5,846 bases of DNA from Bacteroidota bacterium (GTDB lineage: Bacteria > Bacteroidota > Bacteroidia > AKYH767-A > JABDAW01). Of the stretch, positions 1 through 5,450 are shown in pieces. A program made the position numbers and the translations under genes. The notes under the pieces are model-generated. The model saw only the letters and a list, made by a program, of their open reading frames with translations, was not told where the DNA came from and did no database searches. The stretch is taken from contig JAHEYM010000273.1 of NCBI GenBank assembly GCA_023251595.1, positions 1 to 5,846 of the forward strand, given 5' to 3'. How positions within the stretch are numbered: position 1 is the stretch's first letter; the number at the start of each line of letters is the position of its first letter.

Positions 1-43
1 ACTTGACTGGGGGGAGAAACTCTCGAACAGTGTCAAGCACTAA
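1..43 (+). CDS. Possible C-terminal tail of an upstream gene (partial)
   Basis: The frame starting at base 2 reads LDWGEKLSNSVKH and then a TAA stop at 41-43, which would suit the end of a protein whose body lies before the window. Bases 1-60 are about 55% GC by hand count and the next 60 bases about 30%, so some conserved element does seem to end here. Thirteen residues are too few to name a family. The same bases also fold (CTTGAC at 2-7 with GTCAAG at 32-37, GAGA at 14-17 with TCTC at 21-24), so the 3' end of a structured RNA is an equal alternative. A second open frame runs from base 3 to a TAG at 72-74. Confidence 0.2.
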   Translation, partial: LDWGEKLSNSVKH

Positions 44-85
44 GGGGCGATCCTCCTCACACAGACAAGATTAGCTTTTTCTTTT

Positions 86-93
86 TAACTTTG
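86..93 (+). promoter_or_regulatory. Candidate Bacteroidota -7 promoter box (TAACTTTG)
   Basis: TAACTTTG matches the TAnnTTTG -7 consensus known for the primary sigma factor of Bacteroidota at every fixed position. Transcription would start near base 100, giving a leader of roughly 105-110 bases before the ATG at 209. No clear TTTG -33 element sits 17-23 bases upstream, so the call rests on the -7 box alone. A second, weaker candidate is TATCTTTA at 174-181, which differs at the last base and would leave a very short leader. Confidence 0.35.
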
Positions 94-208
94 CAAATGC
101 AAACATATAAGGGGAATTCTTTCGATTCTAATGCAACTCAAAATTCTGTGATCAGAGTGTGAAATATCTTTTTTATCTTTACCATTCAAACCACACAATA
201 CATCCGAT

Positions 209-325
209 ATGACTACAACCCTTACAAACACAAAGTCCGGCTTTAATTCGTTCGTCAAACACTCAATACTTGTCATGATTGCGGGTGTCGTTTTTCAGAC
301 GATTTTTTCTTCGAATGCCAACGCC
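209..325 (+). other. Sec signal peptide of the giant protein
   Basis: Codons 1-39. The n-region carries K9, K17 and H18, the hydrophobic core runs about 19-33 (SILVMIAGVVFQTIF), and a polar SSNANA segment leads to a probable cut after A39. The 18 residues before the core are long for a signal peptide but not unusual for large T9SS cargo. These two lysines are the last until residue 1566. Confidence 0.85.
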
Positions 326-3300
326 AATACCATCGCAACAGGAACCGTTTCGGGAAGTCCGTTTTGTTCCTGCGCTTCGATCGTGGTTCCATATACAAGC
401 ACCGGGGCTTTCACCGCAGGAAATATTTTTACTGTACAACTCTCGGATGCAAATGGCAGTTTTGCCACGCCGGTAAATATCGGCACTCTTTCCAGTATTT
501 CTGCCAGTGGAAATATCAACGCCCTTATTCCATGCTTAACGCTTAGTGGTACACTTTATAGAATTCGTGTCGTTAGTGATAATCCGATAACAACCGGAAC
601 CGACAATGGTGTTGATCTTGTAATCAATGAAACGCCCATTACAACCGCATCGGCGACTCCTTCCAATATTTGCACAGGTGGTTCGAGTCAGTTAAATGCG
701 ACAGGATCTGTATCATCAACCATCGTTTACCATGTTGCGGCAGGTGCCATCGTGAATTGCGGAAATAATTGCGGGAACGGACCTTATTCAGTTTGCTCAG
801 TTGCTCAGCCGGGATTTACCTGGACAGATATTGGTTCAGGTGCTGTTTCTGCTATTCAGGTTCAGTTTGGACAAGGAGTTGAGTGTGCTGCAGTAGGAAC
901 CAATCACACTACGGTTCTTAATGGAACAACGACAGGCAGTTTTAACAGCACCGTGAGCAATTGCGCCTGTGCTTATGCTACTCCACCCATCATTACCATC
1001 AATCCTGCCGTAGGAAGTTACGTGGTTGGCGGTTTAAATACTTTTTTGGTGAATACAGCCTACTGCTATGGATTTCAGAATGCGGGAACACTTGGTACTG
1101 ACTATGCGACCATTACTGTAACTTATGGCGTACCGGTGACACCGACATTCTCATGGTCACCTACAACCAACTTATCAGATCCACTTATTTACAATCCGGT
1201 AGCATCCGGAATTAACTCTCCGATTACATATACAGTTACTGCGACTGCGAACGGATGCTCAGCGATAGCCACTGCCGCTATAACAATCGGTGGAACCCCT
1301 TCCACAACAATCACCAATTCATCCGCTACGATTTGTGCAGGCGGTTCGAGCACATTAACTGCCAACGTAAGTTCCGGTGTTTCCCCTTATACTTTTAGTT
1401 GGTCACCCGGAGGTGCCACGACGCAGGTGAATACCGTTTCACCGGTTGCGAACACTACCTATACCGTAACTGTTACCGATAATTGCGGAAGTGTTTCTAC
1501 AGCAAATACGACTGTTTCGATCATTGATCCTACGCCTACCGTCACGATGACTCCATCGAACGGCGTTATCTGCAGTTCGGGTAGCGTAATACTTACTGCA
1601 ACAGGCGGTGCAACTTCTTATATATGGTCGCCTTCTGCGGGTTTAAACACCACAACCGGTTCGACCGTCATCGCTTCACCCACAACGACTACTACATATA
1701 CATGTACAGGTATCGGATCAGGAAGCGGATCACCTATCACCTTCACACAAACTTTTGTCAGCGGTTCGACATCAACAGCTCAATGCACTCAATGGGATTT
1801 ATTCAGGGCTCAGTTAATACCTCAATCCTATTCCACGCTGAACATGAGAGGAACAAATGATCCTGTCGGCGTTTCGGTAACGGATCCAACAATTGCTGCA
1901 CAAATTGCTGCAGCTCTTTACGGTGGAACGACCGGAAGTTGGGTTTCAGATGGAAGAACCTGGAATGTTGGAAATGCATGCGGGGGTCCACCAAATCCGC
2001 CGATGGAATTGAGTGCAGACGGTGATGTTTGTCAGTGTTCAACGGGTTATATCGTCAGACCTTGTATCAACAACTCAAATTGGGGTGGAATCAACGGTAT
2101 AACATGTAGTGCCGGAACGCAAGATATGACGGTAGAATTTATGCCGGGATGTTCAGTTTCGAGCTCGGTTACCGTGACTGTTCAACCGACTCCTGTCGTT
2201 ACGGCTTCTGCAACACCTTCAAGCATCTGCAGTGGAGGAAATAGTCAATTAGACGCTACTGTGCCTGTTGCAACGACCATCGTATATCATGTTGCTGCAG
2301 GCGCTATCGTGAATTGCGGAAATAATTGCGGGAATGGACCTTATTCAGTTTGCTCGGCATCTCAACCCGGTTTTACCTGGACAGATACAGGTTCCGGAAC
2401 TGTCACAAGTATTCAGGTTCAATTTGGACAAGGCGTTGAATGTGCTGCAGTCGGCACTACTCATACGACAGTTTTGAACGCGGTGACAACCGGTAGTTTT
2501 AACAGTACCGTAAGCAATTGCGCTTGTGCTTATGCCACTCCACCTATCATTACCATCAATCCTGCCGTAGGAAGTTATGTAGTCGGCGGTTTAAATACAT
2601 TTCTGGTGAATACTGCTTACTGCTATGGATTTCAGAATGCCGGAACACTTGGAGCTGACTACGCCACTATCACTGTAACTTATGGGTCAACAGTGACTCC
2701 GACATTTAGTTGGTCGCCGATAACATTTCTAAGCAACCCGAATATTTCGAATCCGATGGCAAATGGAGTCACCACCACTACAACCTACACTGTGACGGGC
2801 ACTGTAAATGGTTGTTCAGGAACAGCAACCGCGACAGTCACGGTTTCCGGAACACCACTTTCAGCCAACGTAAGTGTTTCGGCTTCTCCTATCTGTAACG
2901 GTTCAAGTTCAACATTGACGGCAAATGTGAGTGGCGGAACAACACCATATACATATCTATGGTCGCCCGGTGGACAAACCACAGCGGCGATTACTGATTC
3001 CCCGACTTCAACTACTACCTATACTGTAGTTGTTACTAGTGCCTGTGGTGGAACCGTCTCTGCCAGCGGCACTGTGACTGTAAATCAAACACCTACACAA
3101 CCTCTTGCTATCAGTGGAAATACGACAGTTTGTCAGGGATCAACGCAGACGTATTCAATCGCTGCGGTTTCGGGAGCGACCAGTTATACCTGGACTCTGC
3201 CGGGAGGTTGGGTAGGAACTTCGACCACAACTTCTATTACCACAACGGTGGGTAGCACGGGCGGAACAATTTCGGTTACTGCTAACAGTGCCTGCGGATC

Positions 3301-5074
3301 AAGTACTGCGCAAACCCTCGTGGTTACTGTCACTCCTACACCCGCACAACCCGGTCCGATTACCGGAAATGCTTCTGTATGTGCAGGTTCTTTAGAGATA
3401 TATTCGATCGCTGCTGTTACCGGAGCGACCAGTTATACATGGACATTGCCGGGAGGATGGACGGGAACTTCAACCACAACATCGATCAATGCAACGGTCG
3501 GAGTCGCCGGTGGTACCATTTCGGTTGTCGCAAATAATGCCTGCGGATCGAGCATCTCGCAAACATTGATCGTTACAATGGGTGGTGGTCCACCGCCATC
3601 TCAACCCGGTGCAATCAACGGATTAATTACGGTTTGTCAGGGTTCTTCTCAGACTTATTCCATCGCTTCAGTAGTTGGTGCGACCAGTTATACATGGACC
3701 CTGCCTGCAGGTTGGGTAGGCACTTCAACCACGACTTCTATCACCGCAACCGTAGGAAGTACAGGTGGGACTATCTCAGTCACTGCTACAAATAATTGCG
3801 GAACGAGCATAGCGCAGACATTGGTTGTGACAGTAAGTCCAACGCCGGTTCAGCCCGGTCCAATCACAGGTAACTCTGCTGTATGTCAGGGCTCTTCGCA
3901 AACCTATTCCATTTCTCCGGTAGCCGGTGCAACGAGTTACGTATGGACCCTACCGGTTGGTTGGACAGGAAGTTCTACGACCACATCGATTACAGCAACT
4001 GCCAGTGCCAATGCCGGAAATATTACTGTCGAGGCAGTCAATGCTTGCGGAACCGGAGTAGATCAGACGTTGGCTGTTACCATTTCGTTACTTGCATCTT
4101 CACCCGGAAATATCAGTGGAACGTTCACCGTGTGTCAGGGAAGTACGAATACATATACAGTTAATCCGGTGCCGGGTGCGACAAGTTATACCTGGACTAT
4201 TCCCGGTGGCTGGAGCGGAACTTCCACCACGAATTCAATAACTGTTATTGCCGCATCAAATTCCGGAAATATCACGGTTACTGCAAATAATGCCTGCGGA
4301 TCGAGTCTCGCGCAATTTACTTCTGTTTCTGTTACATTGCTCCCTGCTGCTGCCGGATTTATTACCGGCGATCCATCAGTTTGTGCAGGTTCATCACAGG
4401 TTTATTTCATCAGCAGTATTGCAAATGCGAGTTCTTATTCGTGGGCTGTTCCTGCAGGATGGACGATAACGGCCGGAAATAATACAACGACGATTACGGT
4501 AACTGTCGGAGCGAATAGTGGAAATGTCAGTGTATCCGGATCGAACAGTTGCGGAACCGGAACCGCAAGTATATTTAACGTGGTTGTATTTCCATTACCT
4601 CCAACTCCGGTTATTACACAGGTGGGACCGAATCTGATGTCGAGTGCAGTTTCAGGCAATCAATGGTATCGCAACAGTGTAACGTTGACGGGTGCAACAA
4701 ACCAGACTTATTTACCTACACAGAATGGATTATTCACGGTGACAGTTACAGATGTTAATGGATGTTCCGCAACTTCTCTTCCATCTAATTATTTATCGAC
4801 TGATTTAAACAATTATGTGATGGAGGAAGGAATTAATATATATCCGAATCCGGCAACAGATTTATTATATGTTGAAATGGAATTATATACACCGGAATCT
4901 GTGAAAATATATTTAATTAATCAATTGGGTCAAACGGTTATTATGGTGAATGATGGAATTGAATCGGGAAGTTTGAAAAAGGAAATTATGTTGAATAATA
5001 TTGCTCCCGGAATATATTTCCTGAAAGTTCAGACGAATTCGGTGAATATGGTGAAGAAGATTGTGCACAATTAA
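209..5074 (+). CDS. Giant secreted multi-domain Ig/PKD-like repeat protein with T9SS sorting domain
   Basis: The 1621-residue protein is predicted to be exported by Sec, carried across the outer membrane by T9SS and fixed to the surface or released. No catalytic domain is visible, so adhesion or a structural role is inferred. In order: signal peptide 1-39 (hydrophobic 19-33, likely cut ANA|N); N-terminal beta-sandwich 40-141; Ig-like 142-363 with a seven-cysteine insert at 172-313; Ig-like 364-441; Ig-like 442-660 with a six-cysteine insert at 502-646; a second copy of the first two Ig units at 661-963; six PKD-like repeats 964-1465; Ig-like about 1466-1535; sorting domain about 1539-1621 with YPNPA at 1545. 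The start is fixed by an in-frame TGA at 149-151 and no other ATG before codon 23, which lies inside the hydrophobic core. There is no Shine-Dalgarno sequence, as is usual in Bacteroidota. The gene is intact, Thr/Ser/Gly-rich, and has no lysine from residue 18 to 1565. Confidence 0.96.
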   Translation: MTTTLTNTKSGFNSFVKHSILVMIAGVVFQTIFSSNANANTIATGTVSGSPFCSCASIVVPYTSTGAFTAGNIFTVQLSDANGSFATPVNIGTLSSISASGNINALIPCLTLSGTLYRIRVVSDNPITTGTDNGVDLVINETPITTASATPSNICTGGSSQLNATGSVSSTIVYHVAAGAIVNCGNNCGNGPYSVCSVAQPGFTWTDIGSGAVSAIQVQFGQGVECAAVGTNHTTVLNGTTTGSFNSTVSNCACAYATPPIITINPAVGSYVVGGLNTFLVNTAYCYGFQNAGTLGTDYATITVTYGVPVTPTFSWSPTTNLSDPLIYNPVASGINSPITYTVTATANGCSAIATAAITIGGTPSTTITNSSATICAGGSSTLTANVSSGVSPYTFSWSPGGATTQVNTVSPVANTTYTVTVTDNCGSVSTANTTVSIIDPTPTVTMTPSNGVICSSGSVILTATGGATSYIWSPSAGLNTTTGSTVIASPTTTTTYTCTGIGSGSGSPITFTQTFVSGSTSTAQCTQWDLFRAQLIPQSYSTLNMRGTNDPVGVSVTDPTIAAQIAAALYGGTTGSWVSDGRTWNVGNACGGPPNPPMELSADGDVCQCSTGYIVRPCINNSNWGGINGITCSAGTQDMTVEFMPGCSVSSSVTVTVQPTPVVTASATPSSICSGGNSQLDATVPVATTIVYHVAAGAIVNCGNNCGNGPYSVCSASQPGFTWTDTGSGTVTSIQVQFGQGVECAAVGTTHTTVLNAVTTGSFNSTVSNCACAYATPPIITINPAVGSYVVGGLNTFLVNTAYCYGFQNAGTLGADYATITVTYGSTVTPTFSWSPITFLSNPNISNPMANGVTTTTTYTVTGTVNGCSGTATATVTVSGTPLSANVSVSASPICNGSSSTLTANVSGGTTPYTYLWSPGGQTTAAITDSPTSTTTYTVVVTSACGGTVSASGTVTVNQTPTQPLAISGNTTVCQGSTQTYSIAAVSGATSYTWTLPGGWVGTSTTTSITTTVGSTGGTISVTANSACGSSTAQTLVVTVTPTPAQPGPITGNASVCAGSLEIYSIAAVTGATSYTWTLPGGWTGTSTTTSINATVGVAGGTISVVANNACGSSISQTLIVTMGGGPPPSQPGAINGLITVCQGSSQTYSIASVVGATSYTWTLPAGWVGTSTTTSITATVGSTGGTISVTATNNCGTSIAQTLVVTVSPTPVQPGPITGNSAVCQGSSQTYSISPVAGATSYVWTLPVGWTGSSTTTSITATASANAGNITVEAVNACGTGVDQTLAVTISLLASSPGNISGTFTVCQGSTNTYTVNPVPGATSYTWTIPGGWSGTSTTNSITVIAASNSGNITVTANNACGSSLAQFTSVSVTLLPAAAGFITGDPSVCAGSSQVYFISSIANASSYSWAVPAGWTITAGNNTTTITVTVGANSGNVSVSGSNSCGTGTASIFNVVVFPLPPTPVITQVGPNLMSSAVSGNQWYRNSVTLTGATNQTYLPTQNGLFTVTVTDVNGCSATSLPSNYLSTDLNNYVMEEGINIYPNPATDLLYVEMELYTPESVKIYLINQLGQTVIMVNDGIESGSLKKEIMLNNIAPGIYFLKVQTNSVNMVKKIVHN
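326..631 (+). other. N-terminal beta-sandwich domain
   Basis: Residues 40-141 begin at TIATGTVSGSPFCSCASI and end at DNGVDLVINE. The pattern (FCSC near the start, then VPYTSTGAF, ANGSFATPVNIGTL, YRIRVVS and D-N-G near the end) is one I recognise as a frequent N-terminal or inter-repeat module of large Bacteroidota surface proteins, without a precise function. It contains two of the protein's seven mature arginines outside the sorting domain (R118, R120). Confidence 0.6.
632..1531 (+). repeat. Two-domain Ig-like block, copy 1 (partner at 2189-3097)
   Basis: Residues 142-441. The first Ig-like domain begins TPITTASATPSNICTGGSS, is interrupted at about 172-313 by a seven-cysteine module (C184, C188, C196, C226, C252, C254, C286), then resumes at FSWSP (314) and closes with YTVT and NGC (C350). 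A second, uninterrupted Ig-like domain follows at 364-441 (C376, WSPGG, YTVTVTDNCG). The block matches 2189-3097 at a constant 1557-bp offset up to the end of the first domain; one extra codon then shifts the offset to 1560. Confidence 0.9.
1712..2146 (+). other. Single-copy six-cysteine module inserted in the third Ig-like domain
   Basis: Residues about 502-646 interrupt an Ig-like domain between TTTTTYTCTGI and GCSVSSSVTVTV. The module has six cysteines (526, 591, 608, 610, 619, 633) and marks such as CTQWDLFRAQL, DGRTWNVGNACG, VCQCSTGYIVRPCI and NWGG. It holds four of the seven arginines found between the signal peptide and the sorting domain (R533, R547, R583, R617), more charge than the rest of the protein. 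I recall similar W-FRA / CQC / VRPCI / NWGG modules in other large Bacteroidota surface proteins, but I know no assigned function. It is the part of the protein most likely to have a specific binding role (inference). Confidence 0.6.
2189..3097 (+). repeat. Two-domain Ig-like block, copy 2 (partner at 632-1531)
   Basis: Residues 661-963. Copy 2 of the seven-cysteine module (about 691-832) aligns to copy 1 without gaps. By hand count, 2279-2686 differs from 722-1129 at about 63 of some 406 bases, with only about 10 of 136 residues changed. The flanking Ig-like parts are more diverged (for example NPNISNPMANGVTTTTTYTV in place of DPLIYNPVASGINSPITYTV). All seven module cysteines are kept. Confidence 0.9.
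3098..4603 (+). repeat. Six tandem PKD-like repeats of about 83 residues
   Basis: Units start at 3098, 3347, 3602, 3851, 4100 and 4349 (residues 964, 1047, 1132, 1215, 1298, 1381), a period of 249 bp except for units 2 and 6 at 255 bp. Each unit runs: I-(S/T/N)-G, VC-x-GS, YSI, GATSYTWTLP, GW-x-GTSTTTSI, G-x-I-S-V, N-x-CG, then a threonine/valine-rich last strand. The two cysteines per unit (VC and N-x-CG) probably form one disulfide. Units 1-3 are closest to each other; 4-6 diverge progressively. This is the PKD-like fold common in Bacteroidota surface proteins, acting as a rigid stalk by inference. Confidence 0.92.
4604..4822 (+). other. Last Ig-like domain and linker before the sorting domain
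   Basis: Residues 1466-1538 contain NQWYRNSVTLTGATNQTYLP and FTVTVTDVNGCSATS. This is the Ig-like unit often found just before a T9SS sorting domain, where W-Y and G-A-T-N-Q-T-Y are typical. A short linker (SNYLSTDLNNYVM) leads into the sorting domain. R1488 here is the first Lys or Arg after R617. Confidence 0.7.
4823..5071 (+). other. T9SS type A C-terminal sorting domain
   Basis: Residues about 1539-1621. The diagnostic elements are INIYPNPATD (YPNP at 1545-1548), VKIYLINQLGQTV, the NIAPGIYFLKV strand and a basic end MVKKIVHN. This agrees with the Por secretion / type A C-terminal domain (TIGR04183-like), which is recognised by the outer-membrane T9SS machinery and usually cleaved. The coding DNA is strikingly AT-rich (about 30% GC by hand count for 4801-5040) compared with the repeat body. 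Confidence 0.92.
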
Positions 5075-5077
5075 GTA

Positions 5078-5140
5078 GCTATGAGGTATGAGCTATGAGC
5101 TATGAGCTATGAGTTATGAGTTATGAGTTATGAGTTATGA
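5078..5140 (+). repeat. Nine tandem copies of a 7-bp repeat (GYTATGA)
   Basis: The array starts three bases after the stop codon. Copies 1 and 3-5 are GCTATGA, copy 2 is GGTATGA and copies 6-9 are GTTATGA. Because 7 is not a multiple of 3, the TGA in the repeat falls in each forward frame within 21 bases, and the reverse strand likewise gives TAG or TAA in each frame. The block change from GCTATGA to GTTATGA suggests separate slippage expansions of two variants. Confidence 0.95.
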
Positions 5141-5300
5141 ACGCAAATAAAAAAATATTTCTTTGAATTTGCACAACATAAAATCATATTTAATCAGCTC
5201 AATCTGCATCATCAGTGTTCCATTTTACGGATGAATGGTTCCAGTAAATAAATTATATAAAGAGAGATGATGTTCAAAATCTCTACTGTCTCAAGGTCAC
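5141..5300. other. AT-rich intergenic stretch, no gene seen
   Basis: No credible coding frame is present. A weak hairpin pairs GCAAAT (5143-5148) with ATTTGC (5167-5172) around an A/T-rich 18-base loop; it lacks a GC stem and a following T-run, so it is a poor terminator for the giant gene. A second weak one pairs AGAGAT (5263-5268) with ATCTCT (5279-5284). Confidence 0.5.
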
Positions 5301-5340
5301 ACCCCTGCCCCTCTCGATAGGGGAATAGATTAGGGGTTTT
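5301..5340 (+). terminator. Nested GC-rich hairpin followed by a T-run
   Basis: An outer stem ACCCCT (5301-5306) / AGGGGT (5332-5337) encloses an inner stem CCCCT (5308-5312) / AGGGG (5319-5323) with loop CTCGAT. The outer arm runs straight into TTTT (5337-5340) and then AATAAATTTT. On the + strand this is terminator-like and would separate the two genes; the - strand has no T-run after the structure. The motif resembles CCCCTCTCG...AGGGG palindromes that recur between genes in Bacteroidota, so it may instead be a REP-like element. Confidence 0.5.
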
Positions 5341-5374
5341 AATAAATTTTCCCGCTCATAATATTCGACCTAAA

Positions 5375-5398
5375 TCTTCAACTCTTCAACCCATCAAC
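5375..5398 (+). repeat. Three tandem 8-bp units (TCTTCAAC)
   Basis: TCTTCAAC occurs at 5375-5382 and 5383-5390, followed by a diverged third unit CCATCAAC at 5391-5398. It lies in the spacer upstream of the second gene and directly abuts the dyad at 5399-5414. Confidence 0.6.
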
Positions 5399-5414
5399 CT
5401 GACATAAATGTCAG
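5399..5414. promoter_or_regulatory. Perfect 16-bp dyad, possible operator
   Basis: CTGACAT (5399-5405), AA, ATGTCAG (5408-5414): two perfect 7-bp arms around two bases. It ends 36 bases before the ATG at 5451, where a dimeric regulator or a leader hairpin could act. I cannot match it to a named regulator. The nearest promoter-like sequence is TAAATTTT at 5343-5350, which fits TAnnTTTG except for the last base. Confidence 0.35.
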
Positions 5415-5450
5415 CACTATTGATAAAACAAACCCTAAACCCCAAAAACC

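Noticed and set aside
14..45. A tRNA-like GTTCGAGA string on the - strand (complement of TCTCGAAC at 21-28)
   Set aside because: The bases on either side do not pair as a T-arm and no acceptor or anticodon arm can be drawn.
85..276. A 63-codon - strand frame over the leader and the signal peptide
   Set aside because: It is antisense to the start of the giant gene, resembles no family, and is explained by chance in this stretch.
3098..4603. CRISPR-like regularity of direct repeats
   Set aside because: The repeats are 249-bp coding units in one frame with no unique spacers, and no cas genes are present.
279..4659. Several 60-93-codon frames inside 209-5074 on both strands
   Set aside because: All are shadows of the repeat coding sequence; their residue patterns simply recode the Thr/Ser/Gly-rich frame.
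5078..5140. Mobile-element end or attachment site at the heptamer array
   Set aside because: No transposase or integrase gene, terminal inverted repeat or target duplication is seen nearby.
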